From Acinetobacter sp. WCHA55 (GTDB taxonomy: Bacteria > Pseudomonadota > Gammaproteobacteria > Pseudomonadales > Moraxellaceae), in contig NZ_CP032286.1 in NCBI RefSeq assembly GCF_002165305.2, positions 186,001 through 250,000 on the forward strand: DNA of 64,000 nucleotides, written 5' to 3'. The notes under the pieces are model-generated. The model saw only the letters and a list, made by a program, of their open reading frames with translations, did no database searches and was not told the DNA's origin. Shown in pieces: positions 46,174 through 56,379 of this stretch; position 1 is the first letter of the stretch; each line of letters starts with the position of its first letter. A program made the translations under genes and the position numbers.

Positions 46174-47212
46174 GGCTTTGTTGCACAAAGCTGTTCTTAA
46201 GGGCTTCTTCAGCAATATAATTTCCAAATGAAGAAGCCTACACACAAAATCTACCGCACAACCAATTGGCCCGCATATAACCGAGCTCTCATTAATCGTG
46301 GGAATATTGCCATTTGGTTCGATCCAAAAACACAATGGTATGCAGAACCTCAAGGCAAACAAGGTCGAAGTCAAACCTACTCCGACATAGCGATTCAATG
46401 CTGTTTGATGATCAAATCTCTATTTAGACTTACTTTACGCATGGTCACTGGCTTTGTTCAAAGCTTAATTAAACTTTGTGGATTAGATTGGACAGCACCA
46501 GATTACAGTACGCTTTGTAGAAGACAAAAGCATATTGATATTGCAATTAGTTATCAGAAAAACAGTGATGGGCTTCATCTACTCGTAGACTCTACTGGCT
46601 TAAAGTTTTTGGGCGAAGGTGAATGGAAACGTAAAAAGCATCAGTCTGAATATCGTCGCCAATGGTGTAAACTTCATATTGGTATAGATGCTAGAACCCT
46701 GCAAATACGAGCCGTTCAGCTCACGACCAACAATGTAAGTGATTCACAGGTGCTTGGGGATTTACTCAATCAGATTCCATTGGATGAGCAGATTGACTCC
46801 GTATATACCGATGGCGCTTATGACACCAAGCAATGCCGACAGGTCATTGCAGATCGGCAAGCACATGCAGTGATTCCACCTAGAAAAAATGCCAAGCCTT
46901 GGAAAGATAAAAAAGTTCATTCGCTAGAGCGAAATGAATTACTTCGCACTGTTAAACGTTTAGGCAGGACACTATGGAAAAAATGGTCGGGCTACCATCA
47001 GCGAAGTCTGGTTGAAACCAAGATGCACTGCATCAAATTATTAGGCGATAAACTCAGTGCTAGGAACTTTCAAAGCCAAGTCAACGAGGTACATGCTCGT
47101 ATAGCCATTTTAAATAGATTTACAGAATTAGGCCGACCTCATACCCAAGTTGTCACTTAAATTTGAGCAACTTAGGAAAGCTCTATCTTTAAGGGCTTTA
47201 TGCAACAAAGCC
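46174..47212 (+). mobile_element. IS5-family insertion sequence, IS903-like group
   Basis: About 1.04 kb element with one transposase gene and terminal inverted repeats starting GGCTTTGTTGCA at both ends (left end at 46174, right end reading inward from 47212). The repeats match over about 17 of the first 18 positions. Flanking bases TGTAACA and GCTCGCG do not match, so no target-site duplication is visible, suggesting that sequence next to one end was lost or swapped after insertion. Confidence 0.85.
46228..47160 (+). CDS. IS5-family transposase
   Basis: DDE transposase of 310 residues, apparently intact. Catalytic residues are D121 (LLVDSTGLK), D195 (VYTDGAYDT) and E263 in the Y-(2)-R-(3)-E-(6)-K signature (YHQRSLVETKMHCIK). 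The N-terminus (KIYRTTNWPAYNRALINRG) is typical of the IS903 group of IS5. It lies between matched inverted repeats and is likely to be active. Confidence 0.93.
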   Translation: MKKPTHKIYRTTNWPAYNRALINRGNIAIWFDPKTQWYAEPQGKQGRSQTYSDIAIQCCLMIKSLFRLTLRMVTGFVQSLIKLCGLDWTAPDYSTLCRRQKHIDIAISYQKNSDGLHLLVDSTGLKFLGEGEWKRKKHQSEYRRQWCKLHIGIDARTLQIRAVQLTTNNVSDSQVLGDLLNQIPLDEQIDSVYTDGAYDTKQCRQVIADRQAHAVIPPRKNAKPWKDKKVHSLERNELLRTVKRLGRTLWKKWSGYHQRSLVETKMHCIKLLGDKLSARNFQSQVNEVHARIAILNRFTELGRPHTQVVT

Positions 47213-47435
47213 GCTCGCGGATGAAAAGTGCAATTCTGCTAAAAGTGATTTTTTAGCCTCAGAGGAATTTTTATTACAATGGCAAGAGCGAAATCAAAAC
47301 TTTAATAGCATCATTACAGATGAGTTATCAAAGTTGGGTTTTTTGACTGATATTGAGAGATCACATCGTGTTGCGAGCTGGGCCTATCGGCAGGCTGAAG
47401 AGAATGGGTATTTATTGTGGACAAATAAGTCCTAA
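47213..47435 (+). pseudogene. 3' remnant of a gene cut by the IS
   Basis: From the IS right end, a plus-strand frame runs 73 codons to TAA at 47433-47435. It has no start and good protein-like composition (SEEFLLQWQERNQNF; ERSHRVASWAYRQAEENG). It is the C-terminus of a gene whose 5' part is missing; no matching 5' part appears left of the IS, so that part has been deleted or moved. Family not recognised. Confidence 0.6.
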
Positions 47436-47439
47436 GCAT

Positions 47440-49350
47440 TTACATAAATTTAGAGTATCTATCTATAAGTAGTTGATGGTCATGAAATTCTAAAAAGGGT
47501 TTAAGGGCTAAGTAAATTTCTTCTTTTAATTTGATATCTATCCATGAATCATCAAGATAGATACATTCGCCCATGGCTCTGAAAATAAGTTCAATTTCAT
47601 GATTATTCATTAAAAAGCTCTCTTCTTCTACTCTACCTCTAAGCGCATTAAGAAGTTCCTCAAAATTTGAAAATTCTTCATTATAAAAATCAAGCTTTGA
47701 AGAGATATAAGAAAAATAACCTTTTGCATTTTCGACCAAAGAAATCAGACAAAGATATAGTTGTGAAATCTCATTCGTAGTGAAATAGGCACGGCTACTT
47801 TTGGGGGAAATATAAAAAGCTTGCAAGATCTCGATTGTGTTTAATACACCTAAACTTCGATAGTAATGATCTTTGAGTAACGCAAATTTACGAATATCCC
47901 TCATGAAACCAAAGTCCTTTAGATCTTTTAAATTTCTGATTTTGCTTGAGTAACTAAAGTAGGAAAAAAAGTTCTTCTTTTTATTCCAATTAATAGCTTC
48001 AGGAATAAGTTTCTCAGTTATCCATTCAAAAGAAGTTTGACAAGGCCACCATTGTTCTTCGGATACAGGGATTTTGCTAAAGGGCGGTTCCCATAACAAG
48101 GTAAGTTCATCTTTACCGTTGATATCTTCAATATTTTCTGCCCAAAACATACCGTGATAAACATCTTCTACAGGTTTATATTTTTCACCAGTATATAGTT
48201 GTATGAAATTTCGAGATGCTGAAAATATGTGCCATTCAGTGTTTCCGTTATCTACATCATGAACGTTCGTAAACTTAATCATTAGGTCCCAAATTTGCTT
48301 GGGCAATGTACATAACGCAACATATGTTCGACCGTTCCATGAAGTAAAAGGAAAATTATAAGCTTTCCATATGGCTTCAATTTTTTGTATTGCCCCGAGG
48401 TATGCGATAGTAAGATTGTCTGCGACTTCTGTAATTTGTTGAACAACTTCGATTGGTAGATTAAAACGACAGTTTTGTAAGTCTATAACTTCTGATTGAT
48501 TTGATGGGTTATCAATATAAAATGGTCTATACCGAGAGCGGATAGGTTGTCCTAAGTTACCTAAGAAATTTTCTAACAACCATTTGTTTTCTAGAAGAAC
48601 ACTTACCCCATGAGCATCATGCGTTTTGACCGTAATAGTGGCAGAGCCGACATGGTTTTGTGTAGGTAATAAAGCCGAAATTTCAATCCACTTTTTTTTA
48701 ATTTTCCAATTGCCATCCTCAAAAAAGGATTCGTCAAAATCTGAATAATTTAATGAAGAGAAATCAAGAAATTCTTTAGCCGCTTCTCGATTATTTTCAT
48801 CAGGATCAATTAACGCTTTATGTAATGTCTCAATAAAGTGAGTTCTAAGCATCCATTCATTGTAAAACTGACTTTCAGGAGCCATTGGAAAGAACTTGCT
48901 AACAATGTCTGGATAGGGTTGTGACATTGTGGTTAAAGTTACGGCTGTCCATAACTCGGACTCAATTCCTAAAGCATGTAGTTCTTGGTGTATCTCATGC
49001 CATTTCTTCGAAATGTTTCTAGGTACTTCTTCTTGCGCAAGGATAATTACATATTTATTTATGTTAGGGAGTAAGTCGTTTTGTTTGAACTTTTTTATAG
49101 TTTTATCTAGTTCTTGAATTGATAAATTTCCCCAGCATTTGCATTCATATACAGCTAGCTTTTTAGGGGATTTTACAAAATTGGCACAAATATCAAGCCC
49201 ACCCTGATAGTGTCCATTACCTTTAACACGGTGAACATTATTTAAATTTTTATCTTTAATAAGTAACCATTCGCAATATTGTTCAAATTGCTCGCTGGTA
49301 AGTCGTGTAAATGGTAATGCAGTAGCATCGAATGGAATATAATTTTTCAT
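47440..49350 (-). CDS. Mrr-like restriction endonuclease domain protein, candidate defence effector
   Basis: Protein of 636 residues. Residues about 14-140 form a PD-(D/E)xK nuclease of the Mrr/REase-like type: Asp53 in GGLDICA and Glu69-x-Lys71 in VYECKCW, with the preceding helix RLTSEQFEQYCEWLL. The remaining 490 residues are of unknown fold, rich in aromatic and charged residues, with no recognisable domain. It is 60 bp downstream of a large SF2 helicase gene on the same strand. The pair looks like a helicase-nuclease restriction or anti-phage system; I cannot assign it to a named one. Codons are AT-rich, as in the rest of the island. Confidence 0.65.
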   Translation of the reverse strand: MKNYIPFDATALPFTRLTSEQFEQYCEWLLIKDKNLNNVHRVKGNGHYQGGLDICANFVKSPKKLAVYECKCWGNLSIQELDKTIKKFKQNDLLPNINKYVIILAQEEVPRNISKKWHEIHQELHALGIESELWTAVTLTTMSQPYPDIVSKFFPMAPESQFYNEWMLRTHFIETLHKALIDPDENNREAAKEFLDFSSLNYSDFDESFFEDGNWKIKKKWIEISALLPTQNHVGSATITVKTHDAHGVSVLLENKWLLENFLGNLGQPIRSRYRPFYIDNPSNQSEVIDLQNCRFNLPIEVVQQITEVADNLTIAYLGAIQKIEAIWKAYNFPFTSWNGRTYVALCTLPKQIWDLMIKFTNVHDVDNGNTEWHIFSASRNFIQLYTGEKYKPVEDVYHGMFWAENIEDINGKDELTLLWEPPFSKIPVSEEQWWPCQTSFEWITEKLIPEAINWNKKKNFFSYFSYSSKIRNLKDLKDFGFMRDIRKFALLKDHYYRSLGVLNTIEILQAFYISPKSSRAYFTTNEISQLYLCLISLVENAKGYFSYISSKLDFYNEEFSNFEELLNALRGRVEEESFLMNNHEIELIFRAMGECIYLDDSWIDIKLKEEIYLALKPFLEFHDHQLLIDRYSKFM

Positions 49351-49410
49351 AGATTAATTTTTTATAAAATTGTATATTTTTTAACCTTTTTTGATTTTAT
49401 ACACGAAGAA

Positions 49411-52400
49411 TTACTTATTGAAATAACATTTAAGTTTAGTCTCAGTCATATCAATAACAGTAGAATAGGTGGAACTCAAGAAATCATACATATCTGTAGT
49501 CATTAAAGAAATGTTTACTCCTGGTTGAGCTATTGAGAAAACGAACTCAACATTTGTGTACTTTAGTGCTTTATTGATCTCGTTTAGCTCATCTTGCTCA
49601 CCATAGTAAAATCTCTTTCCAGCAAGAACACCTGTTTGATTGCGGCGTAATAAATGTCGTATTAATTCTTCAGGTCTCCATTTATAACGTAAAGATATTA
49701 TTGCTTGTCCACATACTTCATATAGATCGGATAGCCTTGCTCCAGCCTTTTCTTTAGAATATTTACAGTGAGCAAGTTCAAAACGAATAAGATTTTCCTC
49801 TTTGAATATTGCAATAATATCTGCGGCCTCTCCAGAATTATCATCATTAAAGACAATATTGGCTCCCTCAGAAATAAATTTTTTCATCATAAATTCTTGA
49901 ATAGAATTTGTACGCATTCCTCCATCTTTATAGATAGATTCAATCTTAAAATTTACATCATTCCATTCCAAAGCTTCCATTCTTTCTTTTGGAATTCGAT
50001 ATTCTGGTTTATCACTAAATTTTGTGTGGATACATCCTGCGATAGTATCACTATTAATTAAAAAAAGTGTTGGCGGGTAGTCTTCTAAGAATTTTTTTAA
50101 TAGTATTTCATCTTTTTTTAAACCTGAAATATATATTTTTTTATCATCTAATCTTTCAATTTGGAACCCTTTTTCTCCGCCTAACGTAAGTGAAAATAAG
50201 ATTTCAGTTTCATAAATAGATATCTTGAAATGAGCTGTCTGGGTAGTAAAATTAATAAAATTAATTTTTGCTTCAGAGAGTAGATAAGAAATTCCATCTA
50301 CCTCTAAAGTTAGCTTATGTATTTTTTCATAAAGATCTTCTGCCCAATCTGTACCTAAAACAATCATATTGTCAGGATATTCTTCTAGCTGAATTTTTTC
50401 AGCTGAGTCCTCTAGAATTTGATTCGCATCAATGTTGGGATCTGTAATTACTTTTCCAATATTAATACACCATTCTTTCCACTCTTTTAGATCAGCAGCT
50501 TTAGAAGGGCTCCAGACTTTACCTTTAATAGATGCTCCTATGCTGATAGGTTTACCTTCTTTAAAACCGATACCAACAAAATCTGATTTCTTGCATCTAT
50601 TTCCTTCTTTCCATTTGCTTAACTCAGCAGTTACATCAGCCCCACTTAGTCGAGAGTAGCGATGTAGATGATTAGCTGGTTTGAAGATACCTGCATGGAC
50701 AATACTTAATCTTTTTATATTGTGAAAAGCTTTAAAAACATTATCATCTTTAATTTGAACTGCTGTATCTAGGCTAATTTTTTTAATTAAATTTTCTATA
50801 TCAAGTAGTTTGTCTGAGTATCCTAAATAAAGAAGTTTAGTTGAAATGTCGTAATGTAGAACAACAAGCCCCCAAGTCTGATCCCTAATTTTATCTGAAC
50901 GAGCCCATTTTACTTTGTCCCGACTTTGTGTGGTGAAATAAAAAACATTTTCTAATTGATTAAAATAGGGTTGGGAAATAGCATATTTATTTATGTTAAA
51001 TGCATCTTTAAATTTAAGCCAATCTACTTTATCCGCATGAAAACAAACGCAGCTTAAAGCTGGGTATACTAACTTGGGATTTAATGTGATATCGGGAGAG
51101 TCAAAGCTAGCATATGGTTGACATCCTTGTAAAAATGAAAGGAGAGATTCAGCTTGAGCTTTTCTAGCATCTGCAATTTGGCTAATAACATGTTCCCATC
51201 CAGTGCCTTCTTGAAATAAGTTCTCCAATTCTAGAGACATGTTTTCTTCAGCATAATTTACAATGAACGAGGCATCTCCAAGTCCCTCCTGTGTTCTGGT
51301 AAAACGACCAATAAACTGTAGTAAGACAGAGATAGATTTATGCATACCGTGAACAGCAGCAATTTTAAAATTAGGATAATCAAAACCTTCTTTAAGCATA
51401 TCTACACAAATTACAATGTCATACATATCCCTTTTTATATCTTCAATAATTCTTTTTCTTTGGGGGGAGTTAGAGTGAACAAGTGTAATTCTCTCATCTG
51501 GAAAACAGCTTTGATATAGTGCTAAAAGCTCGGTAGCTTTTTCCAATCTATTAGCTCGAACCATAATTCTATGGTTTTTCCAGCCTTGTTTTCGATCTGC
51601 TATTAACTTTTGTACAGCGGCTTGGGCGATAGCTAAATCTTTCTTTTTTGGATGTCTTTCATCCACTGCGATAAGTGAAATTTTTGAAAAGCATTTATCT
51701 TTTAAAGCTTGGGAAAGTGGGTAATTGAAAACTACTTTACCCTCTATAGGCTGCCTATCATGTCTGTAAGGTGTAGCAGTGAATTGAACAATTCTAGATT
51801 TTTTAAACAATTTTTTTAGCAGATCCCATTCACGTGCTTTGACATGATGAGCTTCATCAAAATAAACATTACTAAAAAGTTTTTGAAGTTTATTATGTAG
51901 TTTAATTGGGCTGCGAGCCAATAATGCAGGTGTTGTAATAACAACTTCGGCCGAATTTATTACATCTATATCATCATCAGTTGTTATTATTTTTTCGAGT
52001 GCGATAATCTTGGGGTTTTTAAAATTGTAAGGGATTACCCCAAGTTCTCTAAGCATCCCCCAGTTTTGAAATTTTTCAAAAATTTGTTCTTTTAAATCTA
52101 TAGTTGGAACAATAACTAACGTTTTAATAGCTTGCGTTACAATACTTGTTAGGAGCATTGTTTCGGTTTTGCCTGTCCCCGTAGGGAGCACAACTGTGGC
52201 TACCCCATTTTCTAAAGACCAATGTGATAAGAGAGAGTGAATGGCTCCAATTTGTGCGGGACGAAGGCTTTTTTCTGTTGCATTCTGAGGTAAAAGCTGT
52301 ACGTCGGTTAAACTCTTATCATACTCAAATTTTGGAAATAAAAGATTATTCTTTATTTTATAGCTATTTTTATACTTTGTGAGTTCAGCTTCAAATTGTA

Positions 52401-52596
52401 GACCAGACTCTTGATGAATTAGTGTATAGGTACAATTTTCTTTTTTTTGAATAAAAAATATATTTTCTTTTTGAGGTAAAGCTAAACAAGATATACTGCC
52501 TATCTTACTTTTTTCTTTAGAAACAAAAAGGTAGTCTTTAGTTGAGTATTCTTCTTCAAACAATAAATATTGATTAGTATTAGAATGTGAATTCAT
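49411..52596 (-). CDS. SF2 DEAD/DEAH helicase with C-terminal nuclease-like domain
   Basis: Protein of 1061 residues. After a beta-rich N-terminal domain (1-105), the helicase core has Walker A GTGKT at 140-144, DEAH at 247-250, TAT in QFTATPYRHD near 271, and motif VI QFIGRFTR near 428. About 400 residues of unknown fold follow. A late segment from about 922 (D926 in GEAADIIAIF, E940 and K945 in FELAHCKYS) resembles a PD-(D/E)xK nuclease core. It should act as a DNA translocase working with the neighbouring 636-residue nuclease. It is divergent from the type I restriction operon, sharing its control region. Confidence 0.7.
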   Translation of the reverse strand: MNSHSNTNQYLLFEEEYSTKDYLFVSKEKSKIGSISCLALPQKENIFFIQKKENCTYTLIHQESGLQFEAELTKYKNSYKIKNNLLFPKFEYDKSLTDVQLLPQNATEKSLRPAQIGAIHSLLSHWSLENGVATVVLPTGTGKTETMLLTSIVTQAIKTLVIVPTIDLKEQIFEKFQNWGMLRELGVIPYNFKNPKIIALEKIITTDDDIDVINSAEVVITTPALLARSPIKLHNKLQKLFSNVYFDEAHHVKAREWDLLKKLFKKSRIVQFTATPYRHDRQPIEGKVVFNYPLSQALKDKCFSKISLIAVDERHPKKKDLAIAQAAVQKLIADRKQGWKNHRIMVRANRLEKATELLALYQSCFPDERITLVHSNSPQRKRIIEDIKRDMYDIVICVDMLKEGFDYPNFKIAAVHGMHKSISVLLQFIGRFTRTQEGLGDASFIVNYAEENMSLELENLFQEGTGWEHVISQIADARKAQAESLLSFLQGCQPYASFDSPDITLNPKLVYPALSCVCFHADKVDWLKFKDAFNINKYAISQPYFNQLENVFYFTTQSRDKVKWARSDKIRDQTWGLVVLHYDISTKLLYLGYSDKLLDIENLIKKISLDTAVQIKDDNVFKAFHNIKRLSIVHAGIFKPANHLHRYSRLSGADVTAELSKWKEGNRCKKSDFVGIGFKEGKPISIGASIKGKVWSPSKAADLKEWKEWCINIGKVITDPNIDANQILEDSAEKIQLEEYPDNMIVLGTDWAEDLYEKIHKLTLEVDGISYLLSEAKINFINFTTQTAHFKISIYETEILFSLTLGGEKGFQIERLDDKKIYISGLKKDEILLKKFLEDYPPTLFLINSDTIAGCIHTKFSDKPEYRIPKERMEALEWNDVNFKIESIYKDGGMRTNSIQEFMMKKFISEGANIVFNDDNSGEAADIIAIFKEENLIRFELAHCKYSKEKAGARLSDLYEVCGQAIISLRYKWRPEELIRHLLRRNQTGVLAGKRFYYGEQDELNEINKALKYTNVEFVFSIAQPGVNISLMTTDMYDFLSSTYSTVIDMTETKLKCYFNK

Positions 52597-52844
52597 ATTC
52601 TTTGTATTAAAATAAAATAGAATTTAACAACTAATTTAGTTCTTAGCAATTAATTTGCTTGCCTAAATTCTAAATGAAATCAGATCTATTCTCCTGGGAA
52701 ATATTTATAATTTATTGAACTATATAAGTGGTTGTTAGGCTAATATAAAAGATAGTTGTTTGGCATAAACTTTTAAACTGATGTCATTATAATTTGATTA
52801 TCTAGTTATTACCTTTGATAAAAAATAAGACTGAGAGATTTAGC

Positions 52845-55800
52845 GTGACACTTGAATCGACAAATTTTGGTTTTTTGGTTGAGTACGACCCTTTATTCGT
52901 TGAATTGGCTGGGGCAGCTGAAAGAGCCTTTTATAGTGATCCTAATACAACTTTAATTAAGCTTCGTCAGTTAGGGGAAGCTATCGCACAACATATGGCG
53001 GCAACACTTGGTATTGAATTTAGTGAGCAAACCACTCAGGCAGACTTAATTTATAAGTTAAACGGTGAGCTAAAATTAGATAAAGTTGTACGTGATTTAT
53101 TTCATACTTTACGGATTGAGGGTAACAAAGCAAATCACCAATTTAAGACCAAACATAAAGAAGCTATTAGTGGTTTAGTTGTAGCGCGTAATTTAGCAAT
53201 TTGGTTTCATCGATCTTTTGGTAAGGCTGGACCAGATTTCAAACCAACACCTTTTGTTCCTCCTGTTGATCCTAGTGTACAATTGCGAGAGTTGCAGGCT
53301 GAAATATCTAAATTAAAAAATGACTTACAAGCCACTAATGTTCAAGTGGATTCTAGTCAGCAGTTGAATGAATTAATTGCTAAAGAAAAAGCAGAGTTTA
53401 AAGCATTAGCTTCAGCAATGGATGAGGCTGCTCAGAAATTTGCTATCCAAGCTAAAGCCCATGAAGATGCGCTTGCAAAGCAGCAACGAGAATATGAAGA
53501 AAAGGTTAAAGAGTTACAGCAACAACTTTTAAGTAAGAATGAAAAAGAAGTTTCTGTCAAACGACAACAGATTGGTCGTAATGCAAGAACAGCAAGTCAA
53601 TCTATTGTATTAGATGAAAAATTGACTCGTATTTTAATTGATCAGCAGTTGCAAGAGGCTGGTTGGGATGCCGATACACAAGAACTAGATTATCGTAAAG
53701 GTGCTCGACCTGAGAAAGGGCGAAATATGGCAATTGCTGAATGGCCTATGCGAGGAAATATTAAAGGTGAACGTGCTGATTATGTGCTGTTTTCAGGATT
53801 AACGCCAATTGCTGTGGTTGAGGCAAAAAAAGAAAATCTTAATGTGGCTGGTGCTATCACTCAAGCTGAGCGCTACAGTCGAGGATTAATTATAGAAGCA
53901 CCACTTCAAGGTGCTTGGCTACTAGAAGGATTATCACAACCTTGGTCTGATGGTGTTGATAGCTTCTATCATATTCCTTTCGCATATTCTTGTAATGGTC
54001 GTGAATATTTCAAACAATCGGCAGAGCAGTCTGGAACTTGGTTTAGAGATGTACGAAGTTTGAGTAACATTAAACGCCCATTACAATCCTTTCATAGTCC
54101 AGAAGGTTTATTAGATATTCTCAAACGAAGTAAAGAAGAGGCACAGCAAAAATTAAAAGATGAGCCATTTGGATATCTAAAAGTTCGTGATTATCAACAA
54201 AAAGCGATTATTGCAGTTGAAAATGCTTTGTCTCAAGGTGTTCGTTCAGCTCTGATAGCGATGGCAACAGGGACTGGGAAAACAAGAACAATCATTGGGT
54301 TAATGTATCGTTTCTTAAAAGTAGAAAGATTTAAACGTATTTTATTTCTAGTCGATCGTAAGGCATTAGGACAACAAGCTCTTGATACATTCAATGAAGC
54401 ACCATTAGAGCAAAACTACACATTATCTAAAATTTATAATGTAGCTGAGCTGGGTGATATGACTGCTGAGGCAGAAACACGTGTACAAGTGGCAACGGTG
54501 CAGGCAATGGTCAATCGCATATTTAAGAGTGATAACCCACCTCCAGTTGACCAATTCGATTGTATTATTGTGGATGAAGCCCATCGGGGGTATGCCCTAG
54601 ATCAGGAAATGACCGAAGGCGAAATTGCAACTCGTGATGCGGCTCAATATTTATCTAGCTATCGAAGAGTATTGGACTATTTTGATGCAGTCAAAGTGGG
54701 GCTAACTGCAACACCTGCAAAACATACTAGCGAGATTTTTGGTAAACCCGTTTATACCTACTCTTATCGAGAAGCAGTTGCAGAAGATTGGTTAATTGAT
54801 CATGAAGCTCCAATCCGTTATGAAACATTGCTGACCCAAAATGGGATTAAATTTACCAAGGGTGAAATGGTTAGTGCGATAAATACACAAACAGGCTCAA
54901 TTGAAAGTGCTGAATTAGAGGATGAGGTCAATTTCGAAATTGATGCTTTTAACCGTCAAGTGATTACTAAAAACTTTAATAGAGTAATCTGCGAACAATT
55001 AGCCCAAGAAATTGATCCGTTTGGTGATGAGAAAACCATGATCTTCTGTGCGACTGATGCTCATGCTGATATGGTAGTGAATCTTTTAGGGAACGCATTT
55101 AAAGAACTTTACAATGGGGAATATAACCAAGCCGCAGTTGCCAAGATTACAGGTAAAAGTGATAAGGTTAACCAACTGATTCGTCAATATAAAAATGAGA
55201 GGTATCCAAGTATAGCTGTTACTGTTGACTTGCTTACTACAGGAATTGATGTACCCAAAATTTGTAATCTTGTGTTCATGCGCCGAGTGAAGTCTCGTAT
55301 TTTGTATGAACAAATGATTGGTCGTGCAACCCGTCGTTGCGATGAGATTGGTAAAACTGTTTTCCGTATCTATGATCCTGTGGATATTTATGCCGCTTTG
55401 CAGGATGTAAATACCATGAAGCCATTAATCAAAGATCCAAATGTAACTCTAGAGCAGCTTGTTGATGAGTTAACTGATCCTGAACTGTTGGGCATAGCTT
55501 TAAATAGTCCCGGAGAGCAGGAAGGAGAAACACATGCGGATGTTGTTCTTAGCCAGCTAAGTCAAAAATTAATGAGAGTTTTACGTAAAGCTGAGAAAAA
55601 GGCAGAAAATAAGCCATTATTGAAGCAGAAGTTGAATGAATTACAGCAACAATGGGATGTTGAACCTAAGAAACTTCATCAGTATTTACATGACCTTGGT
55701 CCTAAAAAAGCTGCTGAATTTATGATACAACATTCAGGTTTGGTCAATCAGTTAGCTAGTGTTGATGAACTCCTCGGCTCTGATAGAAAGCCAATTATTT

Positions 55801-56356
55801 CAGAGCATCAAGATGAGTTGGTCAATCGAGAACAGACTTATGGGGCAAATCAAAAACCTGAAGATTATCTAGATCAATTTCATCACTTTATTAATGAGCA
55901 GTTGAATCAGTCTGTTGCTTTAGGTGTGGTGGTAAATAGGCCTAAAGATTTAACTCGAGAGCAGTTAAAAGAAGTTAAGTTGTTGTTGGATGGCAACGGA
56001 TATAATGAAGCCAATTTGCGGAGCGCAGTTCTCCAGCAAACCAATCAAGATATTGCTGCGAGTATTGTTGGACACATACGCCGTGCAGCTTTAGGCGAGG
56101 CATTAATTCCATTTGAACAACGTGTAATGCAAGGTATGCAGCGAATCTATAGTATGCATCCTTGGACATTAGCCCAACGTAAATGGCTAGAACGTTTAGC
56201 AAAACAACTTGTACATGAAGTCATTATTGATCGTGAGTTTGTTAATAACCGTTTTAGTGATCAGGGTGGTGCTAAACAGATGGACAAAGTACTAGGTAAT
56301 CAGCTAGATACTGTTTTAGATCAATTGAGCGAAGCCATTTGGCTTTCGCAAAGTGC
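52845..56356 (+). CDS. hsdR: type I restriction enzyme, R subunit
   Basis: Endonuclease and DNA-translocating subunit of a type I R-M complex, about 1171 residues. The EcoKI-like N-terminal DUF4145 region (STNFGFL...DPNTTLIKLRQLGE) and a coiled coil (about 150-245) precede the nuclease core (D312, E326-A-K328 in VVEAKKE), the helicase motor (Walker A ATGTGKT near 474-480, DEAH 577-580, motif VI EQMIGRATRR) and a C-terminal helical domain that binds the methylase. The frame opens with TTG at 52815, but GTG at 52845 has a GAGAG site and aligns with EcoKI. The stop codon is TAA near 56358-56360. Confidence 0.9.
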
Positions 56357-56379
56357 GTAATTTTTAATTTGGATTGACC

